Part shown: positions 1 to 9,176 of the stretch, in pieces
How the letters are laid out: each line of letters starts with the position of its first letter
How positions within the stretch are numbered: the first letter of the stretch is position 1
DNA from: Candidatus Zipacnadum vermilionense
GTDB taxonomy: Bacteria > Armatimonadota > Zipacnadia > Zipacnadales > Zipacnadaceae
Assembly (NCBI GenBank): GCA_029821755.1
Contig: JALGSV010000033.1
Span: 1 to 37,884, forward strand
Direction of reading: 5' to 3'
DNA: 37,884 nucleotides
Position numbers and translations under genes: made by a program
Notes under the pieces: generated by a model
Told to the model about the DNA's origin: nothing
Seen by the model: only the letters and a program-made list of their open reading frames with translations
Databases searched by the model: none

Positions 1-1041
<1,041 letters not shown>

Positions 1042-1097
1042 CCTTAGCTCCAACCCAGGCGGGGCCGCATACCCTTTGGGGAAGCCAGGGGGCAGCC

Positions 1098-1117
1098 GGG
1101 GGCAGGGGGTGAGGCTC
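1098..1117 (+). repeat. Family A repeat, right half only
   Basis: The segment GGGGGCAGGGGGTGAGGCTC, 57 bases after the hslU stop, equals the right half of the palindromic element found complete at 7758, 16608, 18378 and 24512. The left arm is degenerate here. Seen directly; that it is a decayed copy is inference. Confidence 0.7.
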
Positions 1118-1128
1118 TGCGCCCGCCG

Positions 1129-1158
1129 TTGCGCCCCTACCCTCCCCTGTGCTACAAT
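1129..1158 (+). promoter_or_regulatory. Putative sigma-70-type promoter for gmk
   Basis: TTGCGC (1129-1134) and TACAAT (1153-1158) are separated by 18 bases, a consistent -35/-10 arrangement upstream of gmk. Transcription would begin near 1165, giving a leader of about 58 nt that contains the hairpin at 1179-1200. Prediction from motif only. Confidence 0.4.
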
Positions 1159-1178
1159 TCCCCTGTTGACTGCTTCGG

Positions 1179-1200
1179 GGACGGGCTGCGCAGCCCGTCC
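1179..1200 (+). repeat. Perfect 11-bp palindrome in gmk leader
   Basis: GGACGGGCTGC is followed directly by its exact reverse complement GCAGCCCGTCC, 22 bases upstream of the gmk start. A related hairpin (GGACGGGC ... GCCCGTCC) lies at 12315-12336, so it may be another dispersed palindromic repeat rather than a dedicated regulator. Confidence 0.6.
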
Positions 1201-1222
1201 TCTCGTGCCTTGGTCCCTGCTG

Positions 1223-1897
1223 ATGCAACTCTCCCGTCGCGGCATATTGCTGGTCGTCTCCGGGCCCTCCGGTGTGGGCAAGGGGACCCTGATCAAGGGG
1301 GTACGCGTCAAGTACCCCGCTATCCGGCTGTCCGTTTCCTGCACCACCCGCGACTCCCGGCCGGGCGAGCGCGAGGGCGAGGACTACTTCTTCGTCTCTC
1401 TGGACGAGTTCGCCCGCATGCGGGAGGCCGGCGAGCTGCTGGAGTGGGCCGAGGTCTACCCCGGCCTCAACTACGGCACCCCGCGCGGCCCCGTTGAGGA
1501 GGCCCTGGCCCGCGGCGAGGACATCGTCCTGGAGATAGATGACCAGGGGGCGCGCCAGGTCCGGCGGGTCATGGGCGAGCGGGCGGTGCTGGTCTTCGTC
1601 GCGCCGCCCAGTTTCGCTGAACTCCATCGACGTCTGGCCGACCGCGGCACCGAGTCTCCCGAGCAGCTCCGCGCCCGCCTGACTACCGCCCGCACCGAGA
1701 TCGCCAACCTCGGCGCGTACGACTATGTTATCGTCAACGACCAGATTGAGCCGGCCACCCAGCGCCTCGAGGCGGTACTCCTCGCCGAGCAGTCCGCCCC
1801 TCGCGCGGTGGACTGGGAGGCCCTCCGGTCCGCCCTACTCGCGGAGGCCGACCAAGTCCTCGGCCAGGTCGCCACGGAGGTGAGCACAGATGGCTGA
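1223..1897 (+). CDS. gmk: Guanylate kinase
   Basis: Phosphorylates GMP (and dGMP) to GDP with ATP in the cytoplasm. The product of 224 residues has the P-loop GPSGVGKGT at residues 14-22. It also has the GMP-binding stretch SVSCTTRDSRPGEREGEDYFFVS and the later DYVIVND motif, all typical of bacterial Gmk, and its length fits the family (about 200-220). The ATG at 1223 is chosen because the family N-terminus (RRGILLVVSGPSG) begins here. The frame stays open upstream to 1076, but that part covers repeat DNA. No clear ribosome-binding site is visible. The 3' end overlaps coaBC by 8 nt, so the two are translationally coupled. Confidence 0.95.
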   Translation: MQLSRRGILLVVSGPSGVGKGTLIKGVRVKYPAIRLSVSCTTRDSRPGEREGEDYFFVSLDEFARMREAGELLEWAEVYPGLNYGTPRGPVEEALARGEDIVLEIDDQGARQVRRVMGERAVLVFVAPPSFAELHRRLADRGTESPEQLRARLTTARTEIANLGAYDYVIVNDQIEPATQRLEAVLLAEQSAPRAVDWEALRSALLAEADQVLGQVATEVSTDG

Positions 1898-3119
1898 GCC
1901 TTGCCCCACCCCCCTACTGGGCCGCCGGGTTGTCGTCGCCGTCAGCGGCGGCGTGGCTGCCTACAAGATCGCGGCCCTGGTCAGCCGCCTGGTTCAGGAT
2001 GGCGCCGAGGTCCGCGTGGCCATGACCGAAGCGGCGCAGCGCTTCATCGGCCCCGTCACCTTCCGCGGGCTGACCAACCGCCCGGTGGCCGTGGACATGT
2101 GGGCCGACCTGCCCGAGCCCGAGGCCTACGAGCATATCGCCCTGGCCCGCTTTGCCGAACTGCTGGTGCTGGCCCCCGCCACGGCCAATACCCTGGCCAA
2201 GCTCGCCCACGGTCTGGCCGACAACCTGGTAACCACTACCCTCCTGGCCACCCAGGCGCCGATCCTGCTGGCCCCGGCGATGAACGCCGCCATGTGGGAG
2301 AACCCCCTGACCCAGGCCAACGTGGCGCGCTTGCGGGAGGCTGGCTTCCACTTCGTCGGTCCCGAGACTGGCCGCCTGGGCTGCGGTGAGACCGGCGCCG
2401 GGCGCATGTCCGAGCCGGAGGACATCCGCGCCGTCGTTCTAGCCCTGCTTTCGCCCGAGAACGGCCCCCTGGCCGGTCGGCGCGTCCTGATTACCGCTGG
2501 CCCGACCCGCGAATGGCTCGACCCGGTGCGCTTCCTCAGCAACCCTTCTACCGGCAAGATGGGCCTGGCCCTCGCCCAGGAGGCCGCCGCCCGTGGCGCG
2601 CAGGTAACGGTCGTCCTCGGCCCCACTACTGAATCCGTCCCGCCCGGCGTAGAGGCCGTTCGCGTGGACACTGCCAAGCAGATGCGCCAAGCCGTCGCCG
2701 CGCGCCTCGCGGGAATCGACGTTTTCATCGGCGCTGCCGCGGTGGCCGATTACCGCCCGGAGGCCTCTGCCGAGCAGAAGCTGAAGAAGACCGGCGCGCC
2801 CGTGGAGGTCTCCCTCCAGCCTACGGTGGACATTATCGCCGAGGTAGCCGTGAGTCCCGACCGCCCCACGGTAGTGGTAGGGTTCGCCGCCGAATCCCAG
2901 GACCTCGAGTCCCAAGCTGCCGCCAAGCTGGAGCGTAAGGGTCTGGACCTGATCGTCGCCAACGACATCACCCAACCCGGTTCCGGCTTCGGGACCGATA
3001 CGAACGAGGTTCTCCTCCTCGACCACACGGGCAAACGGGAGCAACTCGCGCGGATGCCGAAGCGAACGGTGGCCGAGAGAATCTGGGAGCGCGTCGAGGA
3101 GTTGTTGGGGAATCGATAG
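1890..3119 (+). CDS. coaBC: Bifunctional phosphopantothenoylcysteine decarboxylase / phosphopantothenate-cysteine ligase
   Basis: Two consecutive steps of coenzyme A synthesis: CoaB couples cysteine to 4'-phosphopantothenate, and CoaC (FMN-dependent) decarboxylates the product. The 409-residue protein shows the N-terminal flavoprotein half with VSGGVAAYK, the catalytic-His segment YEHIALAR, the PAMNAAMW motif and the active-site Cys loop GCGETGAGRM. The C-terminal CoaB half starts near GRRVLITAGPTREWLDPVRFLSNPSTGKMG and carries KLKKTG and IVANDI. A strong ribosome-binding site GGAGGTGA (1876-1883) lies 6 nt before the ATG. The gene follows gmk directly. The omega subunit gene rpoZ, often found between these two, is absent. 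Confidence 0.96.
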   Translation: MAEPCPTPLLGRRVVVAVSGGVAAYKIAALVSRLVQDGAEVRVAMTEAAQRFIGPVTFRGLTNRPVAVDMWADLPEPEAYEHIALARFAELLVLAPATANTLAKLAHGLADNLVTTTLLATQAPILLAPAMNAAMWENPLTQANVARLREAGFHFVGPETGRLGCGETGAGRMSEPEDIRAVVLALLSPENGPLAGRRVLITAGPTREWLDPVRFLSNPSTGKMGLALAQEAAARGAQVTVVLGPTTESVPPGVEAVRVDTAKQMRQAVAARLAGIDVFIGAAAVADYRPEASAEQKLKKTGAPVEVSLQPTVDIIAEVAVSPDRPTVVVGFAAESQDLESQAAAKLERKGLDLIVANDITQPGSGFGTDTNEVLLLDHTGKREQLARMPKRTVAERIWERVEELLGNR

Positions 3120-3240
3120 TCAGGGACCGACCGTTACCCTCCCCGATGATAGGTTATTGATTGTCGTTTATAGATTCGCTGTGGCCGCGTACTGGCCGTA
3201 GGGGATGGGGATTGCAGCCCCTCGTGGGTCCGCTTAGCCC

Positions 3241-3265
3241 GCACCGGCGAGATGCCGGTGCCACC
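3241..3265 (-). repeat. Family B palindromic repeat (inverted orientation)
   Basis: An 8-bp perfect stem GCACCGGC/GCCGGTGC with a 5-base loop, followed by CACC, lies in the 205-nt coaBC-metK gap. The reverse complement matches the copy at 22646-22670, and partial copies occur at 14102-14164 and 36212-36230. It sits inside a larger possible stem (GCCCGC ... GCGGGC). Confidence 0.65.
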
Positions 3266-3324
3266 GGTGCAGCGGGCCAGCCCGAGGTGTGGTCCATGGG
3301 TATTCTTGCGATGGAGGTAGTATC

Positions 3325-4473
3325 TTGCCAGACAGAACGTATCTGCTTACGTCGGAATCGGTGACCGAGGGCCATCCGGACAAGGTCTGTGACCAGATTT
3401 CCGATGCAATCGTGGATTGGGTGATGAAGGATGACCCCATGGGCCGCGTGGCCGTGGAATGCTTGGTCACCACCGGCACCTGCGTGGTCGCCGGCGAGAT
3501 GTGCACGACAACTTATGTACCTGTTGATGAAGTGGCGCGCCAGACGGTCAACGACATCGGCTACACCCGCGCCAAATACGGCTTTGACTTCGAGACTATG
3601 GGGGTATTTTCCGCTATCCACGAGCAGAGCCCCGAGATCGCCCAGGGCGTCCACGTCGGCGGCGCCGGCGACCAAGGCATGATGTTCGGCTACGCCAGCA
3701 ATGAGACCCCCGAGTACATGCCCATGCCCATCGTGCTGGCCCACAAGCTGGCCGCCAAGATGGCGGAGGTGCGCAAGAACGGCACCCTCCCCTATCTGCG
3801 CCCCGACGGCAAGACCCAGGTCACCGTCCGCTATGAGGACGACCAGCCGCGCGAGGTCGTCAAGGTCCTGCTCGCCGCTCAGCACCGCCCCGGTGTAGAC
3901 CAGGAGCAGATGCGCGAGGATCTCATCCAGCATGTGGTCAACCCCATAGTCGCTGCCGACCTGCAGGCCCCGGATATGCAGGTCCTGCTCAACCGCACTG
4001 GGTCCTTCTCGGTAGGCGGTCCCCAGGCTGACACCGGTCTCACCGGTCGCAAGATCATCGTGGACACCTACGGTGGCCTGGCCCGCCACGGCGGCGGCGC
4101 CTTCAGCGGCAAGGACCCCACCAAGGTCGACCGCAGCGGCGCCTATATGATGCGCTACATCGCCAAGAACGTGGTCGCCGCCGGCCTGGCTGGCAAATGC
4201 GAGTTGCAGGTGGCCTACGCCATTGGCGACGCCGAGCCCTTCTCGGTCGCCGCCTGGACCTTCGGCACCAACCAGCTCCCCGAGGAGGAGATCTCGCGGA
4301 TCATCACCAAGGTATTCGACCTCACCCCGCACGGGATGATCGAGCACCTGGACCTGCGTCGGCCCATCTACCGCAAGACCGCTTCCTACGGTCACTTCGG
4401 CCGCAGCGATCCCGACTTCACCTGGGAGAAGCTGGACGCGGTAGACGCTATCCGCGCCGAGGCGGGGATGTAA
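3325..4473 (+). CDS. metK: S-adenosylmethionine synthase
   Basis: Makes S-adenosylmethionine from methionine and ATP, releasing phosphate and diphosphate, in the cytoplasm. Family motifs are all present: the N-terminal [12 protein letters not shown] with ATP-binding His17, [12 protein letters not shown] at about residue 113, and the phosphate loop [19 protein letters not shown] at about residue 256. The TTG at 3325 is chosen as the start. A perfect GGAGGT (3313-3318) lies 6 nt before it, and the resulting 382 residues match the usual length (about 384). An in-frame ATG at 3289 would add a non-family leader. The gene lies between coaBC and priA, an insertion relative to the common coaBC-priA order. 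No convincing SAM riboswitch was seen upstream. Confidence 0.96.
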   Translation: MPDRTYLLTSESVTEGHPDKVCDQISDAIVDWVMKDDPMGRVAVECLVTTGTCVVAGEMCTTTYVPVDEVARQTVNDIGYTRAKYGFDFETMGVFSAIHEQSPEIAQGVHVGGAGDQGMMFGYASNETPEYMPMPIVLAHKLAAKMAEVRKNGTLPYLRPDGKTQVTVRYEDDQPREVVKVLLAAQHRPGVDQEQMREDLIQHVVNPIVAADLQAPDMQVLLNRTGSFSVGGPQADTGLTGRKIIVDTYGGLARHGGGAFSGKDPTKVDRSGAYMMRYIAKNVVAAGLAGKCELQVAYAIGDAEPFSVAAWTFGTNQLPEEEISRIITKVFDLTPHGMIEHLDLRRPIYRKTASYGHFGRSDPDFTWEKLDAVDAIRAEAGM

Positions 4474-4483
4474 AAGACGTGGC

Positions 4484-4511
4484 GAGTGGCAAGTCGCGAA
4501 TGGCAAGTGAG
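4484..4511 (+). repeat. Degenerate heptanucleotide tandem repeat
   Basis: Four 7-base units GAGTGGC-AAGTCGC-GAATGGC-AAGTGAG run in register across the beginning of priA. They span the ATG at 4500 and encode the first residues if the GTG at 4479 is used instead. Seen directly; significance unknown. Confidence 0.45.
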
Positions 4512-7088
4512 AAAGGGGAAGAGCGCCTAACGCTGTTCCCCGAGGAGCCACCTGCCGCCACGCCGGAGACAACGCCCCCGACTCCCCCTCTCCCCAGCGC
4601 CCCGCGCTGGGAGAGGGGACCGGGGGGTGAGGCGTCCCACTATGCCGAGATCGTCGTAGACCAGCCCGGTGGCGGGTTGGAGCGCACCTTCACATACACC
4701 ATTCCGGAACGCCTGGCTGACCGGATAGCCCTCGGTTCCTACGTCCGCGTTCCCTTCGGCCGTCAGCGCTTGGCCGGCTACGTCGTCGGCCTCCCCGACG
4801 AGGCTCCCCCGGTCAGGCTCCGCGACCTGGACGATCTCCTGCTCGACGACCCGGTCTTTGGCCCGGAGGCGCTGGCCCTGGCCCGGCGGGTCGCGGAGGC
4901 CTACTTCTGCCCCCTCGCCCCCGCCCTGCGCCTGATCCTCCCGCCCGGGGCGGCCCGCAAGCCGGAACAGATCGTCGTCCTGACCGAGCCGGGCCAGCTG
5001 GCCCTCCAATCGGGCGAGTTGACTCGCGCTCCCCGGCAACTCGCTGCCCTGCAGGCGCTGGAGGCGGCGGGCGGGGAACTGCCGCGCCCCAAGCTGGACC
5101 GTGCGGCAGGTCTCGGCTCGGGAGCCGCAGGCATGCTGCGCAGCCTGGAAGAACGCGGCCTTATACGCCTCCGGCGCCGCCTGCGCCGGTCGGGAGCCGG
5201 CCCCGTGTCGCGCCGCTCCGTCCGGCTGCGCCTCGCCCCCGCTCAGGTGGAGGAGACGGCCAAGTCCCTCGCGCGCTTGGCCCCCCGCCAGGCTGCCATC
5301 CTAAGGGACCTGGCCGCGCGGGGCCCCCAGCCTCTGGCGACGTTGCCCCGTGCCTCGGTCCTGGGCCTGGAAGAACGCGGACTGGTAGAGATCCACGATC
5401 AGCCCCGGCGGCGCAAGCCTGTCGACCAGTCCTACGAGCAGCCCACCGCGCGCCCGGTACCCACCGCCGCCCAGGCCGCCGCGCTGGAGTCGGTGGAGGC
5501 GGCCCTGGAGCGTCACCAGTACTGGGGCGCGCTCCTGCACGGTGTCACCGGCAGCGGCAAGACCGAGGTCTACCTCGTGGCCATCGAGCGCGCCCTGGCT
5601 CGCGGCCGTGGCGCCATTGTCCTGGTCCCGGAGATCTCGCTCACTCCGCAGACCGTGGGCCGCTTCGCCGCCCGCTTCGGCGACCAGATCGCCATTCTGC
5701 ACAGCAGTCTGGGCGCCGGCGAGCGCTACGACGAGTGGGAGCGCGCCCGCACCGGCCAGGCCCGCGTGGTCATCGGCGCCCGCTCCGCGCTATTCGCTCC
5801 GGTCAGCGACTTGGGCATCATCATCGTGGATGAGGAGCACGAGCCCTCCTACAAGCAGGACGCCGTGCCCCGCTACAACGCCATCACCGTCGCCCAGTGG
5901 CGCGCGGAGCAGTCCGGCGCAGTACTGCTCCTGGGTAGCGCCACGCCCGCACTGGAGCACTACTGGGCCGCCTGCCGGCCCGACGACCCCAGCCTGGCGC
6001 TGCTGGAGCTGCCCGAGCGCATCGGCGAGCGGCCGCTGCCCGAGGTGGTCACGCTCGACCTACGCGGCGAGACGGCCCTCGGCCCCCACAGCACCCTGGC
6101 CGAGGCCATGCGCGAGGCCCTCGCCGACCGCCTAGAGCGCGGCGAGCAGGTCATGCTCTTTCTGAACCGCCGGGGCTACTCGACCTTCGTAATATGCAGG
6201 GACTGCGGTTTCGTCCTGCAGTGCCCCGACTGCGCCGTCGCGCTCATCTACCATCGCGAGAGCGCGACGATGCGCTGCCATCACTGCGACCATACCCGGC
6301 TCGTGCCGGATCAGTGCCCCAATTGCGAGGGCTACGACATCGGCTTCCACGGCCTGGGGACCGAACGGGTGGCCGACCAGATCGACCGCCAGTTCCCGAA
6401 CCATACGGTCCTGCGTCTGGATCGAGATACCGCCGTGGCCAAGGGCGCCTACGCCCGCATCCTGGGTCAGTTCGCCCGCGGCGAGGCGCAGATTCTCATC
6501 GGCACCCAGATGATCGCCAAAGGCCACGACTTCCCCGGCGTGACGCTGGTCGGCGTGATCAACGCCGATGTAGGGCTGCACCGCCCGGACTTCCGGGCCG
6601 CCGAACGCACCTTTCAATTGCTGACCCAGGTCTCCGGCCGCGCGGGTCGCGCCGACAAGCTCGGCCAGGTCTACGTCCAGACCTACAACCCGGACCACTA
6701 CGCGGTGCAGGCTGCCGCCGGGCACGACTACACTTCCTTCTACCAAGTGGAGATTGCCGCCCGCCGCACGCTGCTCTACCCACCTTTCACCAAGCTGGCC
6801 AACCTGGTCTTCTCCCACCCGGAGGAGAAGGTAGCCCTGGAGGCGACCCGCCGCGCGGCCGTCCTCCTGCAGGACCAGGGCCTGGAGCACATGCGGGGCC
6901 CCGCGCAGTTCGTCGGCCCCGGCTCCTGCCCCTTGCACAAGTTGCGCGGCCGCTTCCGTTATCAGATACTGCTCAAAGCGCCGGACTACGCCAACCTGAC
7001 TCGTACTCTCCGCGACCTCCTAACCCACCTGGAGCGTCCGGAGGACCTGCGGATAACGGTCGATGTGGACCCGGCGGATATGATGTAA
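4500..7088 (+). CDS. priA: Primosomal protein N' (replication restart helicase PriA)
   Basis: A 3'-5' DNA helicase that recognises stalled forks and reloads the replicative helicase. The 862-residue product has the N-terminal DNA-binding domain from about residue 45 (SHYAEIVVDQPGG), Walker A GVTGSGKT at 348-355 and DEEH at 444-447. Eight zinc-binding cysteines in CxxC pairs lie between C566 and C609, followed by helicase motifs GTQMIAKGHDFPGV and QVSGRAGR. The start is uncertain: ATG 4500 or GTG 4479, neither with a clear ribosome-binding site. Residues about 27-45 are encoded by a family A palindromic repeat and precede the conserved core, so they look like an acquired, dispensable extension. 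It follows metK by 26 nt and is followed closely by def. Confidence 0.95.
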   Translation: MASEKGEERLTLFPEEPPAATPETTPPTPPLPSAPRWERGPGGEASHYAEIVVDQPGGGLERTFTYTIPERLADRIALGSYVRVPFGRQRLAGYVVGLPDEAPPVRLRDLDDLLLDDPVFGPEALALARRVAEAYFCPLAPALRLILPPGAARKPEQIVVLTEPGQLALQSGELTRAPRQLAALQALEAAGGELPRPKLDRAAGLGSGAAGMLRSLEERGLIRLRRRLRRSGAGPVSRRSVRLRLAPAQVEETAKSLARLAPRQAAILRDLAARGPQPLATLPRASVLGLEERGLVEIHDQPRRRKPVDQSYEQPTARPVPTAAQAAALESVEAALERHQYWGALLHGVTGSGKTEVYLVAIERALARGRGAIVLVPEISLTPQTVGRFAARFGDQIAILHSSLGAGERYDEWERARTGQARVVIGARSALFAPVSDLGIIIVDEEHEPSYKQDAVPRYNAITVAQWRAEQSGAVLLLGSATPALEHYWAACRPDDPSLALLELPERIGERPLPEVVTLDLRGETALGPHSTLAEAMREALADRLERGEQVMLFLNRRGYSTFVICRDCGFVLQCPDCAVALIYHRESATMRCHHCDHTRLVPDQCPNCEGYDIGFHGLGTERVADQIDRQFPNHTVLRLDRDTAVAKGAYARILGQFARGEAQILIGTQMIAKGHDFPGVTLVGVINADVGLHRPDFRAAERTFQLLTQVSGRAGRADKLGQVYVQTYNPDHYAVQAAAGHDYTSFYQVEIAARRTLLYPPFTKLANLVFSHPEEKVALEATRRAAVLLQDQGLEHMRGPAQFVGPGSCPLHKLRGRFRYQILLKAPDYANLTRTLRDLLTHLERPEDLRITVDVDPADMM
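4584..4633 (+). repeat. Family A palindromic repeat inside priA
   Basis: A ~15-bp stem (CCCCTCTCC, one bulged C, CAGCGC paired with GCGCTGGGAGAGGGG) is followed by the family tail ACCGGGGGGTGAGG. It lies in frame within the 5' end of priA and encodes LPSAPRWERGPGGE-like residues. Same orientation as the other family A copies. Confidence 0.7.
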
Positions 7089-7100
7089 AGAGTGACCCCC

Positions 7101-7688
7101 ATGCACAAACGTGACCTGATGATCTACGGCGAGCCGGTGCTGCGCAAGAAGGCGCGGTCGGTTCGCGATTTTGGCGAGTACCTGGACGAGCTTTTCCAGG
7201 ACATGATCGAGACGCTCATCGAGGAAGTGGGCTTGGGCCTGGCCGCGCCGCAGGTCGGCGAATCGGTGCAGGCCCTCGTCGTCCGCGCGGGCGCCGGCTC
7301 CGAGGAGACCATCCACCGCCTCCTCAACCCCCGCGTGACCGTCCTCGCAGACGAGGAGAGCTGCGTTCGCGAGGGCTGCCTGAGCCTGCCCACCCTCCGC
7401 GCCGACGTGGTCCGTCCCGCCCGTGTAGCCGTCCGGGGCGTCGATCCCCAGGGCCGGCCCGTCGAGTTCGAGGCGGACGATATACTGGCCCGCGCCCTGC
7501 AGCACGAGATTGACCACCTCCGCGGCGTACTCTTCACCGACCGCGCCGACCCGGGCAGTCTAGTCTGGATGGTCCCGGACGAGGAGGACGAGGAAGGCTT
7601 CCGCTACGAGCCCACCACCCTCCCCGAGGCCGAGCAAGCCTTCGAACGCCTCCGCCGCCGCCGAGCGGCGAAGAAACAACAAGCCTAA
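7101..7688 (+). CDS. def: Peptide deformylase
   Basis: A metalloenzyme that removes the formyl group from N-terminal formylmethionine of nascent proteins. All three family motifs are present: GLGLAAPQVG at residues 44-53, EGCLSLP at 91-97 with metal ligand C93, and QHEIDHL at 134-140 with ligands H135 and H139 and catalytic E136. The length of 195 residues is slightly long because of a charged C-terminal tail rich in Glu and Arg. The ATG at 7101 is preferred over the in-frame GTG at 7092 because AAAGAG at 7087-7092 is then at normal spacing. It begins 12 nt after priA, and its functional partner fmt follows. Confidence 0.96.
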   Translation: MHKRDLMIYGEPVLRKKARSVRDFGEYLDELFQDMIETLIEEVGLGLAAPQVGESVQALVVRAGAGSEETIHRLLNPRVTVLADEESCVREGCLSLPTLRADVVRPARVAVRGVDPQGRPVEFEADDILARALQHEIDHLRGVLFTDRADPGSLVWMVPDEEDEEGFRYEPTTLPEAEQAFERLRRRRAAKKQQA

Positions 7689-7757
7689 GCCGATCGTCGC
7701 GAACACCAACTCATGCCCATGCTCATCCTACCTCACCGAACCCCATCTCTGCTCTTT

Positions 7758-7797
7758 CCCCCCTCCCCTGCAAGGGGAGGGGGCAGGGGGTGAGGCC
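7758..7797 (+). repeat. Family A palindromic repeat abutting fmt
   Basis: A stem of CCCCCTCCCCT/AGGGGAGGGGG with a minimal loop is followed by CAGGGGGTGAGG. The terminal GAGG (7792-7795) is 7 nt from the fmt ATG, so the repeat appears to supply the ribosome-binding site. The rest of the def-fmt gap (7689-7757) shows nothing else. Confidence 0.75.
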
Positions 7798-7802
7798 CTC
7801 CC

Positions 7803-8738
7803 ATGCGCCTCGTCTTCTTCGGCACCCCTACCGTCGCCGTTCCCTATCTCCAGCGCCTCGCCTTGGAGCATGAGGTCCTGGCCGTAGTCACCCAGCCCGA
7901 CTGCCCCCGGGGGCGCGGCCGGCGTCTGGAGGAATCCCCGGTCAAACAGGAGTCTCTCCGCCTGGGGATCCCGGTCCTCCAGCCCCGCCGCGTCCGGCGC
8001 GGGCGCGTCTGCGACCTTGCTCCGCTCCGCGCCGCCCAGGTCACGGTGGTGGTCGCCTACGGTCAAATCCTCCCGGCGGAACTGTGCGCAACCGGCGAGC
8101 GACCCGCGCTCAACGTCCACTATTCGTTGCTTCCCGACCTCCGCGGAGCCGCTCCCGTACAAAGAGCCCTCCTGGGGGGTAGGCAAACGACTGGAGTTAC
8201 GGTACAATACGTTGCGAAAGAATTGGACAGCGGGGATGTGATCCTGCAGCGGGAGGTGAACATCCAGCCAGACGACGACGCCGGGGCTCTCTTTGCTCGG
8301 CTGAACGAGGCGGGAATGCCTTTGCTTAGCCGAGCTCTTAGTCTGCTCGAATGCGGCCAAGCGCCGCGCATGCCCCAGGACCCCAGCCGGGCTACCTATG
8401 CCCCACCTCTGCAGCCGCGGGAGGCCGCGACGGACTGGCGACGGCCCGCGCGGGAAATCGCCAACCAGATCCGGGCCCTCAGCCCCCAACCGGGAGCCTT
8501 TTGCCATCATCTAGGCGTTAGATTGAAGTTATACGCGCCGGTCTGGGTGGAGAGGTCGGAGCTAGGCGTCGTACCGGGGCAGATCACGGAGCTCAGTTCC
8601 GCTGGTCTGCAAGTGCAAACGGGAGAGGTTCAGGTACTGATCCGGGAGGTGCAACCCGCCGGACGACGAAGGATGCCTGCGGCCGATTACGCCCGCGGCG
8701 CCCGTCTCGAATCCGGCGTAGTCCTGGAAAACGGCTGA
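7803..8738 (+). CDS. fmt: Methionyl-tRNA formyltransferase
   Basis: Transfers the formyl group from 10-formyltetrahydrofolate to initiator Met-tRNA. The 311-residue product opens with MRLVFFGTPTVAVPYL. It keeps the catalytic residues N104 and H106 (LNVHYSLLPDLRGAAP) and D142 (ELDSGDVI), matching the N-H-D triad of the family, and its C-terminal domain is about residues 205-311. The presumed ribosome-binding GAGG comes from the repeat directly upstream. Pairing with def is the classical arrangement. Confidence 0.95.
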   Translation: MRLVFFGTPTVAVPYLQRLALEHEVLAVVTQPDCPRGRGRRLEESPVKQESLRLGIPVLQPRRVRRGRVCDLAPLRAAQVTVVVAYGQILPAELCATGERPALNVHYSLLPDLRGAAPVQRALLGGRQTTGVTVQYVAKELDSGDVILQREVNIQPDDDAGALFARLNEAGMPLLSRALSLLECGQAPRMPQDPSRATYAPPLQPREAATDWRRPAREIANQIRALSPQPGAFCHHLGVRLKLYAPVWVERSELGVVPGQITELSSAGLQVQTGEVQVLIREVQPAGRRRMPAADYARGARLESGVVLENG

Positions 8739-8818
8739 CCCATGTAGAGGCGGCTATCGCCGCTTAGCAGCCGCGAAAGCCACTCCTTACCCCTCCCGCA
8801 CCACCGGGGTGTCCCGCT

Positions 8819-9163
8819 ATGAGCCAACTGTTGGAGCAAGCCCATGCCCATCGCCTCCGCGGCGAATACGCCGAGGCCGAGGCCCTCTACCGCCAAGTCG
8901 TGGCGGAGGGTGACAACGCCGCCGCCTACTGGGGCCTGGGGCATACCATGATGAATGAGGGCGACTTCGACGGCTGCGTCGAGTTCTTCGAGCGCGCCAT
9001 CGCCCTCGAACCCACCAACGCCCTGTATGTTCTCGACCTGGCCAAGTTCTTCGCCATGCTCGGCGAAGACGAACGTGCCAAGCAGATGTTCACCCGCGTC
9101 CTGGACATCGGCGGCGACGAAAAATATGCAAGCGAGGCGAAAAAGCAGCTCCTCTACTATTGA
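8819..9163 (+). CDS. Small tetratricopeptide-repeat protein
   Basis: A 114-residue protein made of about three TPR helical pairs: AHRLRGEYAEAEALYRQVV, AYWGLGHTMMNEGDFDGCVEFFERAIALEP, and ALYVLDLAKFFAMLGEDERAKQMFTRVLDI. There is no signal peptide, so it is probably a cytoplasmic protein-protein adaptor. It lies 13 nt upstream of the ASKHA ferredoxin gene and is probably co-transcribed with it. That suggests, without proving, a role linked to corrinoid-protein activation. Specific function is unknown. No strong ribosome-binding site is visible. The 80-nt gap after fmt holds only a weak GC stem near 8751-8776. Confidence 0.85.
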   Translation: MSQLLEQAHAHRLRGEYAEAEALYRQVVAEGDNAAAYWGLGHTMMNEGDFDGCVEFFERAIALEPTNALYVLDLAKFFAMLGEDERAKQMFTRVLDIGGDEKYASEAKKQLLYY

Positions 9164-9176
9164 GTCTGCAGTTCTG

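Noticed and set aside
3120-3324. SAM riboswitch upstream of metK
   Set aside because: The gap has stems, but I could not match the conserved core of any SAM riboswitch class, and the main stem is explained by the family B repeat. A covariance-model search would settle it.
3154-4572. 472-codon minus-strand open frame opposite metK
   Set aside because: Composition is low-complexity Gly/Val/Leu/Asp/His as expected for the complement of a conserved GC-rich gene; metK is unambiguous on the + strand.
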